Shown here: positions 21,855-34,660 of the stretch, piece by piece
Position numbering within the stretch: the stretch's first letter is position 1
Layout: every line of letters begins with the position of its first letter
NCBI GenBank assembly: GCA_963931925.1
Contig: OZ007582.1
Location: forward strand, 24,896,224-24,960,223
Length of the DNA: 64,000 nt
Reading direction: 5' to 3'
Source: Onchidella celtica
Taxonomy: Eukaryota; Mollusca; Gastropoda; Systellommatophora; Onchidiidae
Position numbers and translations under genes: made by a program
Notes under the pieces: generated by a model
Databases searched by the model: none
What the model was told of the DNA's origin: nothing
The model's input: only the letters and a program-made list of their open reading frames with translations

Positions 21855-24600
21855 ATGTTGTTATTGAGCTCATCTGTTCCTGACGTCGATCAACCCCCAT
21901 ACCTTTCATACACTCTCGGTCGTGGACAGTACAGGGAAATAAGCACAAACACACGCAGGCACACACACGTGCAGACACACACACATACTGACACTGACAC
22001 CAGCACGCAAATAGTGTTTCTGAACGCTGTATTGATTTCCAATAGATCAAGCGGCAGCTATAAACAGCGCTATCCCTGCCATGAGAGGTCAGGGGTCAAA
22101 AGAAACAGTAACAACACGGAAAGCTGGCTGTAGGATCCTTCACGGAGTACAAATGGATGACTAGTCGCATACAGTGAACACATATCATGTAGGCGAGGCT
22201 GTCGAAGTTACCGATGGTAAATTGGTCACAAGCGGCAGCTGTGTCAGTATTCTAGCGCTCACCATAGCAAACACAGACGTTAACTACTGGTGATGTGGTT
22301 GCTTGCATAAATGGCTGAACAGTGAACATAATACACTCACAAAATGCTGAAGGCATTTCCGGTTAAAGAGAGGCTTACCATACAAGAGATGGGATGAGAA
22401 AAACGAGACCTTTTACTACCAAGAACTGCAGCGATGTGAATAGCTAGCTGATCCTTGTTTTGGAAAGTGCTTTCATTACACAGTTCATCAGCGCGTCTTA
22501 CACAGTTCCTCCCAAGCATGGAATTCTTCTGCTCATCGGGTACTCCTGTGGTGGAAGTGGGCCACTATTTAACAAGGCAAGACGAAGAACGCTGGAAGTA
22601 AGAAAAGAGGAAATTGAAAATAGACTACCATCCATCACATCTGCCGAGGTGATACTCACTCCTCTCGCTCAAAATGTTCCGGCGTGCGCACCAATATGCT
22701 TCCATCCTCGCACACCCGCTTGGTATTGGTGATTCAGGGGCGGAAACCAAGTTTACACAGTGAAAGGATGTGTAGATGCAAGATCCTTTTTATATATCAT
22801 TGTAAAGCTATCAGGAATACACACAAATGCCACGCTGAAACTGTAACATGGAAGAAAAATCTGGATAAGACGGACACTTCTAAAGTAAAAAGTGCCCTCA
22901 GTGGAGCCAGTTTTGACCGTGCTAATTTTTATGTGCAAAGTTTGTGGTGATAATGCAGCATGTGTGTGAGAGGTTGGTGTGGTGGTGGTGGTGGTGGGGG
23001 GGGGGGGTAAACTACCCATGTCAAAATTACAGACTTAGAAGCGGAAGCACTGGTGAAGGATTTTTGGCTGATTACTGTTCCATATTCTGTGTCTATTCTC
23101 GGATCTCTAATTGAAGATGAGTGTGAGTTTGGTTTTTTTCCGCCCTTCGGCACGTCAACGGCCACTTTTGCGCTTTTCACTGTCTATTTAAGATGAATGG
23201 AAACGCAGGGTGGGCAAGAAAGGATGACTAAAGTCTTGTTTCACCTTTAATTATAATTTAAAAACAACAAATTGCATAATTATTTAACTCATCTGAATGC
23301 CCACCGATAACATATCTTATCAGTATCAAGTAAGAAATATTGGCGGCTTTTCTTTCCACGCGACAATACTAACAATTAAAATAGTCAAAGTATTTGTCAG
23401 CAACATTTACTTTTCTTTAGTCGAATGATAGGCCTTCCATTTTCGCTGAATCGATGACGTCTTCCATTTACTTACATGCAATGATATTCCTCACTTACCA
23501 CTGGTAATCTTAGTGAGCGTCTAATAGAAAGACTTGACAAAGTATAGAAATACTATTGTTGAGGCAGCCAGTGCCAATTTCGTGGAAAAACTAAAAATCT
23601 CCGAATCTGCTATTTTTGAAACCAGATTACAAGAATTTCCCACATAATTAATGCACTGAGTTGATATTGTTGCATAGAGAGCATGCACAAGCAGAGAATG
23701 ATATAGATATGGAGACAACACAGAATCCAAGAACATCCCAGTATCTACACATAATTATTATTCTGTCACTTTTTCCAACTTCCATATTAATCTCTGCCTC
23801 CTCCTCTTCGTCCGGGGACAACTCCCATCTGTCTGTTTCCAACTTTCCTTTACTCTCATTTTCCCTTTCCTCCGGCTTTCCGTTTCTGCTTTCCTTCCTC
23901 CCCTTCTCTTCATTTCTACTGTCTCTATATATCTCTCTCTCTCTTCTTAGTCTCCCTAATTCCCTCTCACATCCTCATGGAAATCCGGAAATTCCCAAGA
24001 CGTCATGGATTCTTCGACACTCTCATGCCAGGATGTTTTTAAATTATAGCTGACTAGTGCAAGATCCTATTATAATTATTATTGCACAGACCGATAGTTT
24101 TGAGCGTCATTACTATCCCATGCTTGCTTTGAACTTAAATTATCCGTTTTGTTTGCATTTCTGGTATCGATTTGATTTAAAAAAAAAAAAAGATTTGAGC
24201 TACACTCTGACTTTCTGTAGCAGCTCTGACACTCAAACGCTCTGACACTCAACAGTCCCAGAGTGATCCTGTTTGGACTAAAGTACAATTTTTTCATTTG
24301 ACATAATATTCAAAGGTATCTAATGGTCGTCACAATGTGAGTCAGCTGCTTCAGCTAGAGCAGCACAAATTTTGTAACCGTTAAGTCTGTATTGACCACC
24401 CTGATCCTGTAATACAGTGACATTACAAGGAACTAGTCTCTGCTCTCTTGCCCAATTACCCCAGATTATGTTCACCTTGACCTGCAGAGCTGGCGCTGAA
24501 TGATAAGTCATGACGTAGTGGCACTACTAGTATTCGTAGTGTGTGTCTCATAGATTCACACCCCCGTTGCATTATTGTGGGAATATAGGATGCATGCTTC
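21855..24600. other. Intergenic or intronic; simple repeats only
   Basis: Contains a CA-rich patch (21945-21990), a (GGT)n/poly-G run (22977-23010), a second copy of the ACGGCCACTTT dispersed motif (23118-23178), a CT-rich tract (23790-23970) and A-runs near 24178. A minus-strand ORF at 24320-24511 contains CNVTVLQDQGGQYRLNGYKI and looks protein-like in composition, but I could not assign it. Confidence 0.35.
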
Positions 24601-24634
24601 CTTTTGTATTCAGTAATTATCGTCATGTTTGTAC

Positions 24635-25508
24635 CCTAAGGGTAGCCACACAAAGGCCACCGAATTCGGTCACCGAGCCACTAGGCGCTTTAGGTGAGAA
24701 GAATTGCACTATATAATTTCAACAACGGCACACAGAGCCCGCCTAGATTCGGTCCGTTTATGTAGTGCAATTCTTCTCACCTAAAGCGCCTAATGGCTCG
24801 GTGACCGAATTCGGTGGCCTTTGTGTGGCTACCCTAAGGGTGACCACAGAAAGGCCGCCTAATAAGTCGGCGCCTATAGGTCGGAGCTTTCGGTTACCAC
24901 CAACAGCGCCTATGCTACACATAAAGACCGCCTACAATTTCGGTGCATTGCGCCTAGTAGGTTTTATTTGTACTTTTTTTTCTGCTCACACTACTCACTG
25001 CACCACGTGGAACTGTGCAGAGTGAAACTGAGCAGACCAGATGCTCGCTTTAAACATTTTGAATTATCATGTCTTTAAAATGATTAAAATTGTAAAAAAA
25101 TTGTTCTCTTTCAAAATAAACAAATTCTGCTCGGTGACTTTGTTAATTTAAGGTCGCTGAATCCAAACCTTTAATCAAATTTCCTGATATGGTTTGGTCA
25201 GTAGAAAATCGCCCCGCTTGCTGTAAATGAGTATGACTCATCACACCTTCCTGACGCTCGACGGTCTTGCCCATCACCGTGTCACGTCACCGGTATCTGT
25301 CGGAACAATAGGAATGTATTTTGGATTCCAATAAAAACAGTCTGCACCCACGGCGCTGAAACGGACCGAATCTAGGTGGGCTGTATGTGCAGTTGTTGAA
25401 ATTATATAGTGCAATTCTTCTCACCTAAAGCGCCTAGAGGCTAAGGGTTCCCACACAAAGGCCACCGAATTCGGTCACCGAGCCACTAGGCGCTTTAGGT
25501 GAGAAGAA
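24635..25508. mobile_element. Nested palindromic MITE cluster
   Basis: Four related arms. Arms at 24635-24710 and 24764-24838 form a near-perfect palindrome of about 75 bp each (CTAAGGGTAGCCACACAAAG ... and its complement, sharing CACCGAATTCGGTCACCGAG and GGCGCTTTAGGTGAGAAG). A second inverted pairing joins 24680-24757 with 25361-25439 (CTAGATTCGGTCCGT at the inner ends). A further direct copy lies at 25441-25508. The middle (24840-25350) is filled with short GCGCCTA-type motifs and AT-rich DNA and encodes nothing recognisable. The pattern suggests one MITE interrupted by another copy or by its own duplicated ends. Confidence 0.75.
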
Positions 25509-25611
25509 ATGCGCATATCCACCATCTTGTCTGTCCGGACCCACTTAAGGCGTCGCGAACCAATCGGCGGCAAGTTCACTACTGTAAACAATGACACGTG
25601 TGTATACGCAC

Positions 25612-25741
25612 ATTGGAGACGTTCGGTCAATTCTTTCACTTCCTTTCTCTTGTTTACACGGATGGTAGGGAATCGGACCAGTTTGGATACATCCTTTCCA
25701 CCCCTGTCACAACAGTCAACTGCAATGCAACCAGCAGGCAT
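25612..25741 (-). CDS. First exon of a THAP-domain protein
   Basis: Minus-strand ORF starting MPAGCIAVDCCDRGGKDVSK, followed by LVRFPTIRVNKRKEVKEL. An initiator-proximal C-x4-C, a hydrophobic-F-P motif about 15 residues later and a basic stretch match the first half of the THAP zinc-finger (C2CH) DNA-binding domain, found in P-element-type transposases and host regulators. Coding similarity stops where a donor-like GTGCGT (GT at 25611-25610) occurs. The second half, with the conserved W and the C-x2-H pair, was not found in the window. The transcript would run directly into the palindromic MITE cluster. Could be a host gene, a transposon gene or a relic. Confidence 0.5.
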
Positions 25742-26412
25742 TTTAACTGCTTAGACACATCTCGAAGTTACACTCATCAGCTGATCCACCAGCCATCTTG
25801 TTTGGCGGAAAAACAAAACAAAAACTCTGTGACGTCATGCACATTCTACCTATAGAAGAAGAATCTTAAACAATTAAACAAAGAAATGGCGAAAAGCTGT
25901 CCCTGTTTGCAATAAAAATCCACTCAAACAAGGACCGTTTCAGCAGACCTATGACAAGCACATTTGATGCGTTTTGATTGGGCGGCTCGGGAGACTGGCG
26001 CAAACAAAACCTCAGAAATATGTAAGAGATACCTACTTTTTATCACGGACCTAATTGTGACTTCATCGCCGCCTGATGAGCCTGGTCTTGATTGCATGGA
26101 AATGGTAGAAGAATACATATCTTTTTCGTCTACTCATTCATTCCGGATCTGCCAATTCTGCAAAAGATCTGCATTTAGTGTTGGGTGGACAGAGAGAAAG
26201 CGGGCAAATCGGCACCAGCAGAAAGTTTAAAAGTCAACAGAATCAATGCATGTAACTGATAAACTAGATAAAATACTGTAATAAAAATGATGCCGAAAAG
26301 ATTTTCAAACCCCATCTCCCTTCCCCCTCTTTCTCGTCTGTGTGTGTTTGTTTGTGTGTATGCGCGCGCACGCTTTCGGAGTCTGTTTTTCCCCTCGCCT
26401 TCATGTAGGAAC
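25742..26412. other. Upstream region of the THAP exon, no gene recognised
   Basis: Possible promoter region for the minus-strand THAP exon but without a clear core element. A TG/GC-rich patch lies near 26335-26375. Confidence 0.3.
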
Positions 26413-26418
26413 CATATA

Positions 26419-28723
26419 TGTTACGAATCGGCTGATGCCGAGCTGTCCGAAGGCATGAGATACTTGATTGCCGTTGTTTTGCTTTGCGAACTGACTGACA
26501 CTGGGTGAGCCAAAGATGTAAGACTCTCAATTGCCTTCCTTTTGCTGGGCCTTCTGGGGACACGACTGGAGAGCCCGGGGTAGCGGCATGTCCCCTGGCG
26601 GTTCTGTGCTCGTCTTGGTCCAGAGAGTGGCAACGGCGTAGTCTTAGGAATCCTTTGCGCTTTTGGGTCCACAGTGGGGGACGCACTTTATGGGAAGGTT
26701 CGAGATGAATTTGGCTCTTCTTTGCCCAACTTGGCCAACGGTCAGTTCGCTGTCTATTCAGTTTTGGCTCGTCTAGGCACTGCATTTCGCTCTTTCTTTA
26801 GTTTGGCAGTTTTGCAATTCGCCCTTTATTCAGTTTGGCGGATTTTGGCCCTGATAAAACCCAGACGATCTGTTCACTTGGTCATTCCCAGACTCGCAGA
26901 CTGAGAAGTAGATCCATCATCACTCTGCTAGCTTTGCCTTGTGCAAGCCTTCTGCGTACAGTTCTGGCTGTCCGGGAACTGGTGAGTTGAATGTTTGGTT
27001 ATGTTTTATTTTGTGGTTTTTGGTATTTACTGCATTTCGTTCGCGATGCCGTGAATATAATATTAATAGATAATTCATGGCGTGTATTTTGTTAAGCGGT
27101 TTCTAGACTCCGTGCTCAGACACTTAATCTGCAAGGGAATTCAATGTTGCAGTGTTACACTAGTGTGACACTATCGTATACACTATATTGTGAGGGAGGT
27201 CGACGCTGCGGCTACTTCCCCTTTAACTACACGCACTTTTATTTGAAATTCAGCTACTCTGCTGTGGGCAGCGGATATAAGAGTGTACGTAAAGAAAGTA
27301 ATTAATTAATGATAAGGACAGTTGTTAGAGTGGACCTATCGCATGGTAGGGGTACACTGATTAGTGCGTGCCCGTACATTAGGATATTTGATATACAGGT
27401 TAGTCTAAGAAGTGAGATACCGTCAGATTGGAGCCTACATTCTTCAAAGACAAGGCCCATTTCAACAAGGTCACCTGGACTAGATCACTATTATTGCATC
27501 ATGTTGTAGTGTGGCACAAAAGGCAGGCGCTTGAGTGCCAGTGAAAGGATACTGCTGAGGGCGGTGGGCCAGCGCACGTGGATGTGGGCGCGTCCATCCA
27601 TGGTTAGTGAAAATGGTATTAAAGAAGAGGGATAGTTGTTGTGTGCGTACTGAATGAATGTGAATAGCAGATGGGATTGCGTTAAGGTAACGGTAAAATC
27701 ACCGAGGTCATGCTTGCACTTAGTTTATCATGGTAAGAAAACAAACCGACTCAAGTATTAGTATTATCATCATGTTATATAGATGAGGACGGCTGAAGAG
27801 ATTAACTCAGGTGGATAGTAAATACTAATAAAATAGTAAGCCCGTAATGGCCAGTAATTATAATTGCCTTTCTAGGCCTGGAAGGCTTGTGTTCATCTTT
27901 AGTCCTCCAGTAACATACGTTGGAGGCAACATACTAGGGTGACGTGGTGTGTGTGTGCGCGCGCGCATGCACATGCGTGAGTGGGTGATATGCTGAGTGC
28001 ATCTATATCATTTTGTGGACTTGAGATTTTTCGTTGCAAAAGGCTTCTGAAGCACTCAACACTCAGACTTCAAATTTTATATGGTGCATCAGAATGGATG
28101 TGTGAGGGTGCACAGTTTGTAACAGGGTGACAGATTCGCAAGGTATAACTAACGTGGGAAGATGGTTGACGGCGGGGAGACAGAGTTATTGTAGGCCAGG
28201 GGGGGAAGTAGGGGATGCAACGGAAAGCGCGTTGACACCAAAAAAGGGTAGTGTTTACTTGACCGCCGTACTTGACGATCAGATCACCTGGGAATTGCTT
28301 GGGGAGTAGAGATGCTTCAATAGTATTTGACGTGGAGTCGACGGGGGTGGCTATTAGGATAACTAATGTACACTCGGTGAGCGTCTTGGGACGCTACCTG
28401 ACTTGGTATAAATCCCCGAATGCTCCTTCCAACTTCAGACCGCTGAGAGCACTCACCAGCTTCGTGCCGAAGAGGAGACCACAACTGCAACTGTAACTTC
28501 GTACTAGTCTTGTGAGTGGGGAGGGTCAGGGAACCCGCAAACATCCTTTGTCAGAGCGTGGTATCTTTGGTATCTTGTCGGCATTTGAGCTGTTGCTGAG
28601 TGGTAAGTTAATTGTACGATGTATGTGTATTTTACTTAATGTTCATAGTTGTAGAACCCAAATCTAGTGGGTTTATTTTGGTATAACTACTGCCTCTGAG
28701 AGAGTCACGGAAACGCCGTTACA
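26419..28723 (+). mobile_element. Possible large LTR or LTR-like insertion (2.3 kb)
   Basis: Begins TGTTACGAATC and ends GCCGTTACA, with TATA on both sides (26415-26418 and 28724-28727). The ends are short inverted repeats (TGTTACG/CGTTACA). Near its end a TATAAAT at 28407-28413 followed by CTTCCAACTTCAGACC looks like a core promoter, as expected for U3/R of an LTR. No internal genes. The 15-bp string CATATATGTTACGAA occurs at both borders (26413 and 28722), so an alternative is two related LTR starts side by side. Tentative. Confidence 0.35.
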
Positions 28724-28727
28724 TATA

Positions 28728-29856
28728 TGTTACGAAACCTTATAGGATGGGGTCTGTTAGAGAGAGCGTTATTCTCCGTGGGAAACGTGTAAATATCATT
28801 AAAACTGTATTGGTCGTTTATTCTATTGCCTATATGGGAGCCTATGGAGTATGGGAGCTGCAGCCTGACTTATAACAGTGTCAGCGGTTAAATGTATTAA
28901 TAATGAATATCCGTCATGGAGTAAGTATGGAAGTCATGCCTTCCAGCAGTAGATTAGGAAGTTGCGAGTTTTTCTACAGAGGAGGAAGAACAACACCTTC
29001 TTGGCTTCTCAACTTCTCGTCCTTTGATTAACGACACCGTGGCTTCTTGGCTTCCCGACCTCATGGTGCCTGCCGATACCTGTTGATCTAACTGCGCAGT
29101 CAAGCCAGAGTAGAGAGGAAGAACCAGTGCCCAGATAGCGCCATACACCCCTAAAGGAGAGGTTTCCTTATGCTGAATGTACCCATGTGTTTTATAAAAT
29201 GTGCTAGAAATTGAATACTACGAAGCCTTTTAATTATCATGTATTGATTTGCATTGATTTCATTCCATCGAAATTCATGTGAAATTGTATGACCTATGTT
29301 CCTATTATTATTGAATGAATTAATAATTATTGTATAGATAAGCAATACAGATATCGTTTGTTATAACTTATAGAAGTGAGTTAGTCGATTACTTAGTGTG
29401 TTTGTGCCGTGCCTATCACGGCTGGTGTCAGAAGAAAGTTAGTGAGAGGAAGAGTGCGTGAAATTAATCCATTAATGTAATAGCAAAGTTTAGCCAAAAG
29501 CAATTGATCATCCAGGGCATCCATGACTATTGAGATAGGACTAAGCGCAGAGTGTCAGCGTGAGAGAAAATGGAAACATCACACAGTTTTTAATAGAAGT
29601 CTCAAATGGGTGTAGTTTTTTTGTTTTTTTTAATTGGAAATTTATTGTTTCCCCAGTTTTACTTTTAGATCGATTTCGAGTCGTGTTTCGCCATTTCAAG
29701 GTTTCATCGAAGCTGCGCATGCGCATTATGTTTGTTTTGAAGTTGAAACTGAAAGATAGCGAAAGTGCAAATCCCTACCAGAAATGAGTGCGTTGTGTGC
29801 TGGTGCGCATGAAATCTGTAGTAAGGCTCTAGGATATGGGAAGTTTTCTAGACCGA
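28728..29856. other. Unassigned; possible further LTR-element debris
   Basis: Starts with TGTTACGAAACC, resembling the start of the preceding segment. At 29423-29434 TGGTGTCAGAAG resembles a tRNA-Leu primer-binding site, but the LTR that should precede it could not be delimited and no pol remnant follows. No host exon recognised. Confidence 0.25.
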
Positions 29857-29970
29857 AGAGAGAGAGAGAGAGAGATAGAACGGAGGATTCACAGGTTTAC
29901 CCGGATAATGCCGGGTGCCTCAGAATCAAAAATGGTGATCGAAATTTTCACTCGGTGACTACTTCGCCCC
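29857..29970 (+). repeat. Dispersed repeat fragment (GA tract plus TGATCGAAATTTTCACTCGG)
   Basis: A (GA)n tract, GGATTCACAGGTTTACCCGG and TGATCGAAATTTTCACTCGG recur in the same order and orientation around 31155-31475, with extra sequence between them there. Direct repeat of unknown class. Confidence 0.55.
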
Positions 29971-30414
29971 ATCTTCATTCTTCGCCTTTGTTAAAACTTT
30001 CTTCACACATTGTTGGTCGAAAATAAACTTTAAACATCACATCTATGTATTTTGTATGGATCCGTAGTATTTGCATTGAATCTAATTTCCATTATTAACG
30101 TGACCTAGATCTAGATCTAAAGTTGGGCTCAAGCAGCCTGTATCAGTGTGTGTTGTGTAGCGCTCGAAAAATGATTGTTGAACCAAGTATAAAATGTGTT
30201 CAGGTTGTTTCAAGAAGTTACTGTTGCAGTGCCTTTTGAAAATAGTAACAGCTTTGTCGAGTCGCCTAAGCTAGGGGAAACTATGAGCACATCTGGCATT
30301 AAAGCATCTGACAGAGAGAGAGGGGGAGGGAAGAAAAGATGGACGAGAGGGATTGCTGTAGAGGACAAAATGGGGATGGAGATTGGAGGGAGACAAGGGA
30401 GATACCGGTACATA

Positions 30415-30974
30415 TATAATCTATTATATATTTCAGTAACTTGCAACCTTTGGCATGAGTCACTGACCAAACTATACACACTTCAGGCCTTAGATTTGGC
30501 AGGAAGGTGGCAATTGAGATAAGGAAGATGATCGCTATAATTAAAAGTTGTTTACTTCAAGCATGTGTTTTTTAAAAAAAACAATGTTTATTGCCATGTA
30601 ATATCTGTATTTTTGCATACAATTTGTTTCGTTTTACATCTATTAGTATTATATATTTCACAAAATTTCCAACTTTGAACGCAAAAGGCTTTTTTATTAG
30701 ACCACTTATACTATTACTAACCCAATTTTATACATTACATGTTCATTTCAAATACCGCGGAGGCTGCACGAAAATTTTTATTATTTTGATTAGTTTGGTT
30801 CTTGAATTTATAGAAAATGCATTGTTTCATCGTGCTGTCATTTTCATCCTCCATCTTGGCTCCATTCTGTTATAGTACCGCGCATATCATAAAAAAGTAA
30901 CCATATCAAGCTTGGTGCGCAGTGTCCTGGCGCGCATGAGTTCTGAAGCAGGACTGCAGTTACTACTTTTATTG

Positions 30975-31029
<55 letters not shown>

Positions 31030-31066
31030 ACATGATTGTTTATGCCCGGTACATCATCTAGTACAT
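30415..31066 (-). repeat. Dispersed repeat, inverted copy of 14300-14790
   Basis: Reading on the minus strand gives ACTAGATGATGTACCGGGCA, a (CT)n tract (30976-31028 as GA on plus), AACTCATGCGCGCCAGGACA, then CTTGAAGTAAACAACTTTTA and CAATTGCCACCTTCCTGCC, the same order as 14300-14790. This copy has one unit of the block duplicated there and an extra AT-rich insertion at about 30600-30880. Confidence 0.7.
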
Positions 31067-32127
31067 ATATTGGGGGACAGGGTAACGGGAGTGGGAGAGA
31101 GAAAGAGATGGGATGGATAGGAGAAATTGGTTTGGGGGGGGGGGGGTCAGGAGAGGGAAGGAGGGCGGATTCAGGTTTATCCCTTGGCAAGGCCTCATCT
31201 AGACCTGTCCAGTTTATGTCAAAATACGCCCTTAGTACCGTTCGTAGAGCGGGCGACTACGCCATCAAAAATTATGAAACTTCGTGTACTGCATCAATTT
31301 TTGACGTAGAGTTACATGGACACATTCATTTTGGACAAAAATCAGTCTTTACTATTAGTATTATAATATATTAAACTTTTTTGAGCCGCAAAAACAGAGA
31401 AGCATTTTCGACGAGTACCGGTAGAATCAAAAAGTGTGATCGAAACTTTCACTCGATGCCTATTTCGCTGCACTGGGTTTTACTCTAGTTTTACGCTTTT
31501 AGGCTTTTAGTTTTAGGTTTTTAGGCCTTTATGTTTAGGTTTTTAGTTCTCTTTAGTTAGTGCTTTATTGCACTGGGTTTCAGTCATTCATGTTAATTTA
31601 TAATAGTCTTTTCAGACCTTTAGAGTTACTTATATTTTAGGCACTAAGTGTCTAACTGACTACGTCTTTTTTGGTCACTTTTTTATCACTCCAATCATTG
31701 CTGGGCTACATAACCTTTTTTTTAAACATTTTTTTGTAATAAAATGTGGTCCCTGTCGCCAAAAAAAATCCTGGTGTGATGTTGCTTTATAAAATCGTGA
31801 GCAAGCACCACGGTGGTGAGGCTTGAGTGTTGAATGGTTGATTGAGTATTTAATTCTAGTATTATCCACCACAGTTTAATTCAGTTTCCATTCTTCACAT
31901 TCCACACCACATCACACATATAATTATATTTCATACACATCTTATGAATAAGACAATGCATGTAATTTGATATATGTATCGGAAATGTAATGAATTGGAT
32001 GCTGCAGGTAATTATTTTTGTTATTATCTATTCTTATGAATAGGGTACGATAATTCATTATGCAGCCAATACATAGATCTATCCAATTCCTTTCATATTC
32101 ATGAGAAGTTTAAGAAATATATTTAGG
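31067..32127. other. Unassigned; contains the second direct copy of the 29857 repeat and TTTAGG-rich DNA
   Basis: 31155-31475 parallels 29857-29970. At about 31490-31560 there is a degenerate run of TTTTAGG/TTTTTAG motifs. No gene recognised. Confidence 0.35.
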
Positions 32128-34629
32128 CAGTGGCTACGTTTACGGCAGATTACGCTCAGACACCAATAGAAAAAAACAAAGAAAGGAAGGGCTTCTGTGC
32201 GAACGGGAGTAAAGCCGGTGTAGCAGGCCAGATTATACCCCCGCCAGACTATATCCGGGGTTAAACTGGCCTAGCCCAGAATATACCCCGGGGTATATTC
32301 TGGGCTAGGCCAGTTTATACCCCGGGGTTTACTTTGGGCTAGGCCAGACTATACCCCCCCAGTCCAGATTATACCCCCTACTTTTTTTTAAAAACAAGTC
32401 AAGACCGCAGTTTATTTCAACTTTAGTTTGAATTGTCCATTATCACTGTCATCAGATATCATACTGAAGCATACATTTTTGACTCTTGTAAATTATGATA
32501 CATTTAAAAGGAAATAAACATGCTTAAAGAGCATTGATATACAAAAGGATTGAAAATCCACTGGAACTGATATAATTAAACTTTAACACTAATTTTACTT
32601 GTGTCCGTTGGTATTATTATTGTTTTGGTTTTTTTATAATTAGTTGTCCATGAGTTAAACATGCATTGTGATTTTTTTGTTTGGCCCCACTAACATATAC
32701 TTAGTGGCAAGGTATGAACTAATTATAAGACTCATAAGTGTAAAGTTATCTGAATTTTATTTTAATTTTTGAAAATCAGAAATGTGCTTGATATGCCGGA
32801 ACAATTAGATCTACATACAAAGTTACACTGATGCAGAGAGAAAGGCCAGGAAAGAATACATAGAGAAAAAAACAACAACAACATTTTAACAACTGAACTG
32901 GCAGATGATGCAATTCCATCATCCAGCAGACATTAAATACTTCACACAAAACTAAATACATACTAAAATTGTTTCACATAATGAATTTAACCTGTCCAGA
33001 TCTAGTTGAAACGTTACAGAAAGCTAACCAGTAATATACAATAATAACAATAAGAACACCAAATCATCGTATTTACTCTTGAAAATAAAGAGAATATAAT
33101 CAATATCAGAATCACCATCATCTTGGAATAATATAAAGATAAGAGGGAATATAAAAATGACCTACACATCATTCTAGAATCTATAAGCATCAATAATATA
33201 TGTGTGTATATATACCAAGTACATGTAAAGAAAAATGTGTTAAATTTTTTCAACTACTGTTGCACCGGTAGTTAATTGTTATACCACGATAAAAAAATAC
33301 ATAATACGAAACATTACACACGCAGTTCGTGATTCTGAATTACATTCAAACAGAATTCAAACAGAACTGGACTGAAAGCTTTAGCGAAGTAGCTTTGATA
33401 GTCATGTAAAATGACAGATTAAATCCACTGAGACAACAGTGCATTGCAGAAAGTAATTACAGTATGTTATGGTAAAAATTCGATGGATCATGTTGCATGA
33501 ACATGTCTTGTTAGTAAATTCTTTGATAGCGTATTTGTAGAAATGTATACATTTTATGTAGCTCATGGTTTAAGGCACTGGATTACTTTTACTCACATTC
33601 GTTGGCATGTTGTAGTTGTTTTTGTAGTTGGTTGCCATTGAGTAAAATTTGCACGGTACTGTTTGTTTGGCCCTGACATACACTTAGTCCCAATGGATGA
33701 AATAATTAACGGACTCATAAAAATGAAGTCATTTTAAATATTTTTTTGTGTACAAATACACAGTTGTTAAATCCCTTGGCAAGGGACGTGTTAAGCTTAG
33801 GCAGGTAAAGACGGACAAGGTCTTTTTTTTAAATTATTATTATTTCACTCGCGAGTGACATACCCTTATTTACTATAATACATAGGTTCACTCTTTCAAA
33901 AGCCTTGCAAACTAATCCAGTGTCTTAAACCGTAATGTACATGAAATGTATATCTTTCTACAAATAACCTATCAAAGAATGATACTCACTAACAAGAAAT
34001 ACTGTTAATGTAACATATGATCCATTGAATTTTGCCTCAACATGCTATAGATCTAATTACATGTACCTTTTACAATGCACTACTTTTGTCTCTGTGGACT
34101 TACTCTGTCGGCCTACACAACTGTCAAGGCTATTTCACTAAAGCTTTCTGTCCAGTTTTACTTGAATATTTGAAAAGATTTAACACATTTTTTATATATA
34201 GTTGATACACATACATTGCTGCTTATAAATTCTAGAATGATTTGAAGGCATACGCTGCCATTTTTACACTCCCTCTCATATCTTTGCAATTTCCAAGATG
34301 ATGATGATGATTCTGCAATCTGATATTGCTATTTCTCTATATTTTCAAGAGTAAACAACATGATTTCGTGTTCTTATTGTTATCATTATTACTGGTTAGC
34401 ATTCTGTAACGTTTCAAGTGGATCTGGACAGGTGGAGTTTATCAGTCGCAAACATTTAGTGCCTATTTAGTTTTATGTCTGCTGGATGATGGAATTGCAC
34501 TATCTGTCAGTTGGATCATCATTATGTTTTTTTTGTTTTTTTCTGTGTGTTCTTTTCTGGCCTTTTCTCTCTACATCATTGTAACAAAAAATACAATGCA
34601 TGTTTTACTCATGGCCAACCAACTATCAA

Positions 34630-34660
<31 letters not shown>

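Noticed and set aside
29423-29434. TGGTGTCAGAAG as a primer-binding site of a full LTR element
   Set aside because: No matching LTR pair, Gag or Pol remnant could be delimited around it; kept only as a remark in the region entry.
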